From contig JBBAVI010000006.1 of NCBI GenBank assembly GCA_040397785.1, positions 35,162 to 99,161 of the forward strand: 64,000 nucleotides of DNA, read 5' to 3'. The stretch comes from M3007 sp040397785 (lineage in GTDB: Bacteria; Bacteroidota; Bacteroidia; Chitinophagales; Saprospiraceae). The position numbers were made by a program, and so were the translations under genes. Below are positions 10,501-16,955 of this stretch, piece by piece. Numbering within the stretch: position 1 is the stretch's first letter; every line of letters begins with the position of its first letter. The notes under the pieces are model-generated. The model saw nothing but the letters and a program-made list of their open reading frames with translations. It made no database searches and was not told where the DNA came from.

Positions 10501-10587
10501 CTCAAAAGGAACAGGAGACGCTTTTTTACATTGTGCAAATAAGAGTGCGAGGCAGAGCAACGGAAAAAACAGTAAACGATTTTGCAT
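7528..10587 (-). CDS. Large secreted Asp-box (BNR/VPS10-like) propeller protein with T9SS sorting domain
   Basis: A 1019-residue exported protein. The N-terminus (MQNRLLFFPLLCLALLFAQC, followed by KK) resembles a lipoprotein signal, though Gln at -1 of the cysteine is atypical. Residues about 100-750 hold at least five Asp-box motifs of the S-x-D/N-x-G-x-T-W/F kind (SDDEGASF, SSDLGKTF, SNNNGTTW, STNGGTSW, SNDGGLTF), the turns that mark sialidase/VPS10-type beta-propellers. A SprB-type repeat-like segment follows (about 765-830, SNCGAGSGEILVKSTGGTPP...YEWSDG...YTVTVTDANG), then a fibronectin-like region and a C-terminal T9SS type A domain (VYPNPASSYVLLSF ... GVYYLSLGNGLVKKLIV). The sialidase Arg triad is not evident, so a binding or structural role at the cell surface is as likely as an enzyme. 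TATCTTTC at 10611-10618 on the minus strand may be its -7 element. Confidence 0.88.
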   Translation of the reverse strand: MQNRLLFFPLLCLALLFAQCKKASPVPFEEDEGEGGKMKLREQFLTLQHRAAPGIDWKRANESVMVQDYLQQSAALSPAKSAGTFANGKIKAAWFERGSLNQAGSVIAIDYVPSSDQIYTISAGGTLWRGALSGNNWTELNRNLRFDTDILQVFSKPGGGQRILTAIGKKIWYSDDEGASFTEASGWNYYDGWGGPMQLIAAKDGNTVKIYYTVRTWDATPWAPRVQLYYSSDLGKTFNLVTVFAHGNSDQVSMWNPYGTTECYLLNQSNRLSSVNGTTVTTVATNSTLPTNISCQLRGHRATNGTLTFYAMTDRKTVYRSNNNGTTWTLRGTTPSGAWSVGMEVSLSDPARLFYGEVNCYRSTNGGTSWNLVNEWWEYYGNVPNKLHADIMQIEFFKKSNNQEFALIPNHGGMYVSYDFLQTTQNLSLTGLNVSQYYDVRTDPTDPNYVYAGSQDQGYQRASTAGAAPYGSLPFTQVVSGDYGHMVFSSNGTHFWKQYPGGDISYHHAPKTSNDWWDSNWVMTGDDLPNVGWMLPTAEYAHAPGLNKILIGGGNLEGGSGSHLVELTASVQAPYDITATQDAYDFKPNSNNGNALISAIAVSPLNGCYYVATDDGTFFRKNQGGNWQKATGFDGPNGYYLYGSCILASKINPNKVWFSGSGYSNPPVWESNDGGLTFTAISDGLPGTLVQEIASSPDEQFLFAATDNGPYVYDVVAKKWFSLRDETMPLQTVYSVEYIASKNLVRFGTHGRGIWDFVLDNMTISGVSYPSNCGAGSGEILVKSTGGTPPLVYEWSDGRIGPWLDAVSEGIYTVTVTDANGISNTQSYTITSGGKPVKPANIAMNITPCNPIMISWEGPASGTYQLRYRQGNSALWTVLGNIGQMKSYALDLDAANGTPVQVALRYVCPGTSQSAWVAVSGVLPICNTPTELVSVPTVVQKNADWLVYPNPASSYVLLSFSKNVENEALVQILDGTGRLIRSERLAPGSTEYRLDLTGVAPGVYYLSLGNGLVKKLIVG

Positions 10588-10678
10588 GAGATAGCATTTT
10601 ATTAAGGCCGGAAAGATAAAAAGATATTTACGTTTCTATCTTAAATACGACCTTAGCAGCCAAAATAAGACAAAATCT

Positions 10679-13600
10679 GTGGCGCAATCAACACCCGAAA
10701 ATACAAGTCCGGCACTCAACATCACTGTGTTATCTGCTGGTGCAGGCAGTGGCAAAACCTACACCTTAACCGGCCGCATGGTGGACCTGCTCAAAGCGGG
10801 CGTTCGACCCAACGGTATCATAGCCACTACTTTTACCCAAAAAGCAGCCGCCGAATTGCAGGAACGTGTACGCGTACGCCTGCTGGAGGAAGGTATGAGT
10901 GAAGCCGCCAATGCATTGGGCAGTGCCCTGATCGGCACCGTACACAGCATTGGCACGCGCTTATTGCAGCGTTTTGCCTTCGAAGCAGGGGTGTCGCCGT
11001 TGGTGGAGATTATTGCTGAAAATGATGGACAACGGCTGTTCAATGAGTCGCTCTCCCAGGTTTTGACCGAAAAAAGGATCGAGGAAATGAACCGCCTGGC
11101 CGATCGACTGGGTTTGAGTAAAAAAACATATGGTGATGCTTACGATTGGCGGCGGGTAATCCGCGACCTCACGGATGTAGCACGCGCCAATAATTTCTCG
11201 CGGGAAGTGCTGGAAATCAGCAAATTAAAATCCTGGGAATCCTTTGAGCGCTTGCTCCCACCTGTACAACCGCGCGATGAAACAACCTGGAACAACCAAC
11301 TCCTGGGTTTGCTCGATCAAACGGCCGAAGCCTTGGATGCGAACACATCCGATACCACGAAAGCCACCCGCGAGGCCGCCGAAACCTTGCGCGCCTTGCA
11401 AAACCAACTCAAATGGCGCGAAGAATTGTACTGGCACGAATGGGTAAAAATTGCCAAAACCAATGTTGCTGTAAAAAGCCGAGATCTGTTTGAGCCACTT
11501 CGGGAGTTTGCACGCAGCCACGATGCACACCACCGGTTTCACGCTGATGTACAGGGCTTTATCTACCTCGTTTTTGATATCGCCATGGATGCGCTCGGCG
11601 AATTTGAAGCGTACAAGCAAAAACGCGGACTGATTGATTACACCGACATGGAAACCTATGTTAGCAGGTTGCTGCGCATCGATGCCGTGCGTCAAACCCT
11701 GCAGGAGGAAATGGACCTGCTTTTGGTTGATGAATTTCAGGATACCTCCCCCATCCAACTCGATATCTTTTTGCAACTCAGCCAGTTGGCCAAACACTCC
11801 ATCTGGGTGGGCGACCCAAAACAAAGTATTTACGGCTTCAGGGGGGCCGATCCGGCTTTAATGAAAGCCATTATTGATGCCACTGGAGGTATTCTGGACG
11901 AAAATATTTTGAAAAAATCCTGGCGCAGTCGAGCCGACCTAGTGCTTGCGGTCAATGCTATTTTTACCAAAGCCTTCCACGATGCCCCGCCCGATCAAGT
12001 GGCCCTCGAGCCGGTTTCAACCATCGCCCAAGAACAGGCTGTACTCGACGCTCAATTGCCCAACCGCATGCCTGGCGAGGACCATCGCGCCCTCATTCAT
12101 TGGCGACTTTTAAGTGAAGCAGACGAGCGCAAGACACCCGGGGCACCCTGGACCGAAAACGCGATTGCTGCCAAAATCCAGCAATTATTGGCGCGTGAAA
12201 CACCTGTTTTTAACAAAAAAAGGGATCAAATTCGGCCGGTACAGCCCTGCGACATTGCCGTGTTGTGCCGCAACAACAGTGGTTGCCAAGCCATTGCCGA
12301 TGCATTACACCGCATCGGCATTAAAGCGGCCATCGCGCGCGTGGGCCTGCTAGAAACCCAGGAAGCGCGCCTGACATTGGCCTGCATGCGCTACTTGCTC
12401 ACCGCTGCCGATGCCCTAAGCGCCGCCGAAATTGTCTGTATGATTGGCGGCCAGCCCTTGGAACAACTCGTAGAACACCGCTTAGCATGGTTGCAAAGCC
12501 TGGATGCGCCAGCCCCCCCACTGCCCGAAACCGACGAAATCCGCGAACCCATTCCACCCTACCACCGCGCATCGGGTAGTTGGTTGCGCGAAGACCCGTT
12601 TTTGCAAAAACTAAACCGCCTGCGCAGCCATACCACCGATTTGAGTGCTGCCGAAATCCTCAATTTACTACTCAATGAACTGGACTTGCGCCGCATCGCC
12701 GCGCAATGGGGCAACCCGGCTCAACGCCTGGATAACCTCGACCGCCTGCGGTATTACGCGCTCGAATACGAATCCGCCTGCAACCGCTTGCACTCGGCCG
12801 CGTCGTTGGGCGGATTGTTACTTTGGCTAAACCAACTTGCTGAAAATGAACAGGATGCACAAGGCGCTGGCGATAGCCCCGATGCGATTAAAGTGCTAAC
12901 TTACCACCGCAGTAAGGGCCTGGAATACCCCATTACCATTTGTCACAACCTGGATCAAGCGCTGAAAGAACAAATTTGGGGCATTAACCTGGTTGCCGAA
13001 CTGGAAACACCCGATTTAAATAACATTCTGGGTAACCGCTGGATGCGCTTTTGGGTAAATCCCTATGCAGATCAATTGCGCGGCACACAACTGGAGGAAG
13101 CCTTACATACCAGTACTGCGTGGAAAATTGCACAAAAAGTGGCCCTCGAAGAAGAAGCCCGTTTGTTGTATGTGGGGCTCACACGCGCCCGCGACTACCT
13201 GATTTTTCCGGGTACCACCCGCGGATTCAAGTGGCTCAACCGGGTATTTAATCAAGGCGATGAGTCCATTCCGACCCTTGATCCACATACAGATGAAACG
13301 CCGTTTTATTGGAACAATGAATTGATTTACTGTCAGTTAGAACAACAAACATTTCCCCGCGAATTTCCAGAATCCTTGCCAGATTTGTCGCCCGTGCCGT
13401 TTCATCCCGAAAGAAAAGGCCGCAACAACAACCCGCAAACCAATTTGTGGATAGATCCATTGACGGAAATTGCGCCGGGCCCTGCCCCACAAACCGCTGA
13501 TCCACTTCCTTTTGCAGCCTGGCTGGAATACAAAGGCGATTATTCGGTCAATATAAGTAAAGCGGTACAAGCAGCTTGCGCAGCCTTACAACCGGGCATG

Positions 13601-14008
13601 CCCCCGGTGAGCATCCAGCAATTGGCCCAACAACAAGTAGACATTCGGGAATTGAAAGATAGCCTGCCCGTAGAGGCCCTGGCTCAACAAATAGATGGTT
13701 TTCAACGGTTTGTTATGCAACAATTTACACCAAAAACCATGTTTGCAAAACATCCTTTAGCAGTCAGCTTCGGCAACCGACAACTGCGCCTGGAGGTCGA
13801 TTTATATTGGGAAAACAGCACAGCAGCGGGCATCGTCCTGTTTGCACCTTTTGCCGAAGGCATGAAAAAATGGAAAACGCAGGCCCAGCAAAAAGCACAA
13901 ATATTGGCCTGGTGTCAATTGATCCTGCACCAAATGCATCCCAACAAAGCCCTGCACTATTGGATCATTTTTCCAATAGAAGGACAGGCGGTTCAAGTGC
14001 GTTTTTAA
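10679..14008 (+). CDS. UvrD/REP-family helicase, AddA/RecB-like, with degenerate nuclease domain
   Basis: A 1109-residue SF1A DNA helicase of the AddA/RecB exonuclease V type, for double-strand-break end processing. It starts at GTG 10679; the first in-frame ATG lies beyond Walker A, so the GTG start is needed. Motif I AGSGKT is at residues 22-27, motif II VDEFQDT at about 350-356, motif III GDPKQSIYGFRGAD, motif V YHRSKGLEYP and motif VI LYVGLTRARDYL. The last 75 residues align by pattern with the AddA/RecB nuclease (LEVDLYW at 1038-1044, then a KAQILAWCQLIL helix). Where active enzymes have the D-Y-K-T strand this protein reads IVLFAPF, so the nuclease is probably inactive. No AddB/RecC partner is in the window. 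Confidence 0.9.
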   Translation: MAQSTPENTSPALNITVLSAGAGSGKTYTLTGRMVDLLKAGVRPNGIIATTFTQKAAAELQERVRVRLLEEGMSEAANALGSALIGTVHSIGTRLLQRFAFEAGVSPLVEIIAENDGQRLFNESLSQVLTEKRIEEMNRLADRLGLSKKTYGDAYDWRRVIRDLTDVARANNFSREVLEISKLKSWESFERLLPPVQPRDETTWNNQLLGLLDQTAEALDANTSDTTKATREAAETLRALQNQLKWREELYWHEWVKIAKTNVAVKSRDLFEPLREFARSHDAHHRFHADVQGFIYLVFDIAMDALGEFEAYKQKRGLIDYTDMETYVSRLLRIDAVRQTLQEEMDLLLVDEFQDTSPIQLDIFLQLSQLAKHSIWVGDPKQSIYGFRGADPALMKAIIDATGGILDENILKKSWRSRADLVLAVNAIFTKAFHDAPPDQVALEPVSTIAQEQAVLDAQLPNRMPGEDHRALIHWRLLSEADERKTPGAPWTENAIAAKIQQLLARETPVFNKKRDQIRPVQPCDIAVLCRNNSGCQAIADALHRIGIKAAIARVGLLETQEARLTLACMRYLLTAADALSAAEIVCMIGGQPLEQLVEHRLAWLQSLDAPAPPLPETDEIREPIPPYHRASGSWLREDPFLQKLNRLRSHTTDLSAAEILNLLLNELDLRRIAAQWGNPAQRLDNLDRLRYYALEYESACNRLHSAASLGGLLLWLNQLAENEQDAQGAGDSPDAIKVLTYHRSKGLEYPITICHNLDQALKEQIWGINLVAELETPDLNNILGNRWMRFWVNPYADQLRGTQLEEALHTSTAWKIAQKVALEEEARLLYVGLTRARDYLIFPGTTRGFKWLNRVFNQGDESIPTLDPHTDETPFYWNNELIYCQLEQQTFPREFPESLPDLSPVPFHPERKGRNNNPQTNLWIDPLTEIAPGPAPQTADPLPFAAWLEYKGDYSVNISKAVQAACAALQPGMPPVSIQQLAQQQVDIRELKDSLPVEALAQQIDGFQRFVMQQFTPKTMFAKHPLAVSFGNRQLRLEVDLYWENSTAAGIVLFAPFAEGMKKWKTQAQQKAQILAWCQLILHQMHPNKALHYWIIFPIEGQAVQVRF

Positions 14009-14220
14009 ACCGTACCGTACAAATAGGCAAAAATTCCGAACGCAATGGTGCCAATCAACACACCCAAACCCAAGGCGCGGTCGTCATTTACTTTCCAGAA
14101 AAATAAACCTGCCAGTAAACCTCCAGCAACCACCACCAGATAGTGAAATGCGTACTGGAGCGCTACAAAGGCTACAAACGTGAAAACAGCGCGCACGGCA
14201 ACGGAAAAAATGAAATTCAT
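14005..14220 (-). CDS. Small membrane protein, unknown function
   Basis: A 71-residue protein, almost entirely hydrophobic, with two to three predicted membrane spans (about residues 4-24, 27-43 and 50-70) separated by one short polar loop, FWKVNDDRALG. Its stop codon overlaps the stop of the convergent helicase gene by 4 bp. AGGAC 3 bp before the ATG is a weak ribosome-binding site. Short membrane proteins are easy to over-call, but the strand-consistent hydrophobic pattern and a single charged loop support a real gene. No family recognised. Confidence 0.6.
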   Translation of the reverse strand: MNFIFSVAVRAVFTFVAFVALQYAFHYLVVVAGGLLAGLFFWKVNDDRALGLGVLIGTIAFGIFAYLYGTV

Positions 14221-14352
14221 GTCCTGATTTTTGTGGCAAACTTAATGAACTGCCCGATCATTTTACACAGACAATTCCCTTTCATCTTTCTGGCTTAATA
14301 ATTGTCGCATGTATTGTATCCTAGATTTGAAAGCTGCTTGCCGGAAAAAATC

Positions 14353-14360
14353 TACCTTTG
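14353..14360 (+). promoter_or_regulatory. Candidate -7 promoter element (TACCTTTG) of the nucleotidyltransferase gene
   Basis: TACCTTTG matches TAnnTTTG, 58 bp before the ATG at 14418. A TTTG at 14326-14329 lies 23 bp upstream of it, slightly wider than the usual -33 spacing. Confidence 0.5.
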
Positions 14361-14417
14361 TAATCTAGTACGTTGTTACTTGGCCGCCTTGCGGTGAAAC
14401 CTCTGTTTGTCTCTAAA

Positions 14418-15419
14418 ATGAAAGTAGTTATCCCCGTTGCAGGTGCCGGAACTCGGCTTCGTCCACACACCTACACGCAACCCAAGCCTTTGATGCCCGT
14501 TGCAGGCAAACCCATTATCCGCCTGATCGTGGATAAATTGGTAGAGGCCGGCCTCACTGAATTTGTATTCGTAATTGGGTACCTCGGTGATAAAATCAGG
14601 GACTATATCGAGGAAACCTACCCGAACCTTCATACCGAATTTGTGTACCAGGAATCGCGGGAAGGATCGGCCCACGCCATCATCACGGCCCGCGAATGTA
14701 TTGAGGATGAAGATGAAATATTTATTGCATTTGGCGATACGATTTTTGACCTCGACCTCAAAACCATGCTGAATTGCCCCCACTCCTGTATTGGGGTAAA
14801 AAAGGTTACCGATCCCCGCGAATTTGGCGTAGCTGAATTTGGGGAAGATGGATTTGTTACACGCCTGGTAGAAAAGCCGCGCATTCCAAAATCCAACATG
14901 GCAATTGTTGGATTGTATAAAATCAAGAAAGTTTCGGCCTTGTTGCGCGCGATTGACCACCTCATCCGCAATGATATACGCACCGTAGGCGAATACCAAC
15001 TCACCGATGCGCTTCAATACCTGCTCGAAAGCGGCATGAAATTTCAGACAATATTAGTCAGCAACTGGTTCGATTGCGGTCGAAAAGATGTATTACTGGA
15101 AACCAATGCTATGCTGCTTAACCAGCGCGGGTACGCCACCGATGAATTTCATTTGCCGGAAACAGAAAATACGATTTTCGTCCATCCCGTCGCAATTGGG
15201 GCCAATTGCCACATCAACAACAGCATCATCGGGCCCAATGTGACCATCGGCGACAATGTGCATATCAGTTATTCCATTGTAAAAGACAGCATTATCGGCA
15301 ATTTCGCAGGCTTGCAAGATGCGGTGTTGAAACACTCCGTAATTGGCAGCGATGCGAGCATTAAAGGCATGAATTTGAGTTTGAATATTGGGGATAATAC
15401 GGAGATTGATTTTGGGTAG
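14418..15419 (+). CDS. Sugar-1-phosphate nucleotidyltransferase with left-handed beta-helix C-terminus
   Basis: A 333-residue enzyme of the glucose-1-phosphate thymidylyl/uridylyltransferase group, making NDP-sugars for surface glycans. The start at ATG 14418 puts the nucleotide-binding signature at the very N-terminus: VIPVAGAGTRLRPHT, then PKPLMPVAGKPI. The acidic metal site IAFGDTIFDLD and the sugar-site EKP...VGLYKI follow. Residues about 245-333 are hexapeptide repeats (HPVAIGANCHI, IIGPNVTIGDNVHI, IVKDSIIGNFAGL, VIGSDASI), a left-handed beta-helix seen in RmlA-long, GlmU-like and GDP-mannose pyrophosphorylase-like proteins. The base and sugar specificity cannot be decided from sequence. 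It stands alone, with its own promoter-like element. Confidence 0.88.
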   Translation: MKVVIPVAGAGTRLRPHTYTQPKPLMPVAGKPIIRLIVDKLVEAGLTEFVFVIGYLGDKIRDYIEETYPNLHTEFVYQESREGSAHAIITARECIEDEDEIFIAFGDTIFDLDLKTMLNCPHSCIGVKKVTDPREFGVAEFGEDGFVTRLVEKPRIPKSNMAIVGLYKIKKVSALLRAIDHLIRNDIRTVGEYQLTDALQYLLESGMKFQTILVSNWFDCGRKDVLLETNAMLLNQRGYATDEFHLPETENTIFVHPVAIGANCHINNSIIGPNVTIGDNVHISYSIVKDSIIGNFAGLQDAVLKHSVIGSDASIKGMNLSLNIGDNTEIDFG

Positions 15420-15439
15420 GGGTATTATTAAATTTTTAC

Positions 15440-16648
15440 TTAACTAAACTCCTCCAAAAACCGCAATAAATTCCAATGTTCAATCCCATTCAACGTATTG
15501 GTAAAAGACGGGTCCATGCTTACTACCAATTTTCGATAGTTATCCTGGATTAACGCCAAATTACCAAATTCACGATCTATCGTGGATTGTTCCGTAAGTA
15601 CATAGGCGACCTGGATGTAAACGCGTTCGTTGTTTTTTTCCGCGACAAAATCTATTTCCTGGGTTTGCCAATCTCCCGTAAATACGGTAAAACCATTGCT
15701 AATCAAATGGTGGAAGACGCAGTTTTCAATAAGTTTGCCCATATCGGATATTCTGAAACCAGCCAAAGCATTGCGCATGCCCAAATCTTGAAAATAAAAT
15801 TTTTCGCCGATCTCAAAATTGCGTTTTCCTTTTAAATCAATCCTTTTTACCGGAACGATGATCTGACTATTCACCAAATACCCCAAATAATCCATGACCG
15901 TATTTACAGAAATATTGATTTTTTGCGATTTTAAGTAGTCGCTCACCTTTTTAGCATTCAAGATACTTCCAATATTATCTGCCGTAAATCGAATGAGCCG
16001 GTCTAAAAAATTGACATTCCGAATATTATATCGTGTCAGTATATCCCGATATAAGATGCTGGTAAATACATTTTTCAGGTATTCAAATGCGATCTCATCC
16101 CTTAATTCCAAATTCCGCAAAAACGGCATTCCACCGTATTTTAAAAACAGGTGAAGGCTTTCCTGATTGCTTTCAAGATCGTGAAATATCAAAAACTCCT
16201 TAAAATCAAGGCTAAAAACTGGAATTTCAATATATCTACCACTTAATCGGGTGGCCAATTCTCCTGATAATATTTCCGAATTGCTGCCTGTTATGTAAAG
16301 GTCATAATTCGGCTGAGCGGCAAATGACCGCACACTGTTTTCAAAGTCTTTAATTTCCTGCACCTCATCAATAAAAACGTAATTCATCACACCAGGTGTT
16401 GTCACAGCCTTCGAATGAATGTGTGCACTCAATTCGATGTCATTGGTAATTTGCCTGAAATCTTCGCGCTCCTTGTCGATTAGAATCAAATTATAGGACG
16501 CACTCGTAGCGCTGATTTCGGCCTGTACTTGCCGCAACAGATAACTCTTACCGACCCGTCTTTGCCCAATCAGTACTTTTATGAGTGATTTACCGATAAA
16601 CGGTCGTATCCGGGTATCATACTTTGGACGAACTAAGACATCTTTCAT
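15440..16648 (-). CDS. AAA-family ATPase with DUF4143 C-terminal domain
   Basis: A 402-residue P-loop protein of the archaeal-type ATPase/DUF4143 family, common and often horizontally transferred in Bacteroidota. Walker A is IGQRRVGKSYLLRQ (about residues 26-39) and Walker B VFIDEVQEI (about 90-98); a sensor/arginine segment ITGSNSEILSGELATRLSGR follows. The C-terminal half (about 200-390) contains a winged-helix-like part and a nuclease-fold-like DUF4143 region (QTQEIDFVAEKNNERVYIQVAY retains a D...E-x-Q pattern reminiscent of PD-(D/E)XK). The role of the family is not settled; defence or toxin-like functions have been proposed. Two long palindromes lie directly upstream and suggest controlled expression. 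It is convergent with the nucleotidyltransferase gene (20 bp gap). Confidence 0.85.
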   Translation of the reverse strand: MKDVLVRPKYDTRIRPFIGKSLIKVLIGQRRVGKSYLLRQVQAEISATSASYNLILIDKEREDFRQITNDIELSAHIHSKAVTTPGVMNYVFIDEVQEIKDFENSVRSFAAQPNYDLYITGSNSEILSGELATRLSGRYIEIPVFSLDFKEFLIFHDLESNQESLHLFLKYGGMPFLRNLELRDEIAFEYLKNVFTSILYRDILTRYNIRNVNFLDRLIRFTADNIGSILNAKKVSDYLKSQKINISVNTVMDYLGYLVNSQIIVPVKRIDLKGKRNFEIGEKFYFQDLGMRNALAGFRISDMGKLIENCVFHHLISNGFTVFTGDWQTQEIDFVAEKNNERVYIQVAYVLTEQSTIDREFGNLALIQDNYRKLVVSMDPSFTNTLNGIEHWNLLRFLEEFS

Positions 16649-16677
16649 TTATACTGAAAATTTATGCAAAAAAACGT

Positions 16678-16740
16678 AAAGTTTTCATTATAATGAAAAC
16701 TTTGTGAAAAAACTGCTTAAGTTTTCATTATAATGAAAGC
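16678..16740 (-). promoter_or_regulatory. Two near-identical long palindromes, candidate operator pair for the DUF4143 ATPase
   Basis: The first is a perfect 26-bp palindrome (16678-16703) whose half-site is AAAGTTTTCATTA. The second (16721-16740) repeats the 20-bp core GTTTTCATTATAATGAAA.C with one mismatch. Centres are 40 bp apart, about four helical turns, so both would face the same side of the DNA. They lie 30-92 bp before the ATG at 16648, where a promoter is expected. The core also contains TATAAT. Confidence 0.7.
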
Positions 16741-16955
16741 AATTGCATTCTTAATATCCCACCGTACTGCTACCCTTTCGAATTTTATGGGGTATTGCAG
16801 TTCTACACAGCCGCAAAGTCAAGCAAGTCTTTGCCATTTTTATCGAATCCAACACATTTTCCATCTATATATTCCAAATCGGGTGTAATTTTGTTCAAGC
16901 TGTCATCTCCCTATATGCAAACCCGAGGTGCAGCATCATCCTCAATTTCGCACCC
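16741..16955. other. Intergenic stretch with no gene seen
   Basis: Together with the palindrome pair this completes a gap of about 300 bp between divergent genes. I see no coding potential and no clear -7 element for the downstream amylase gene. Confidence 0.6.
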
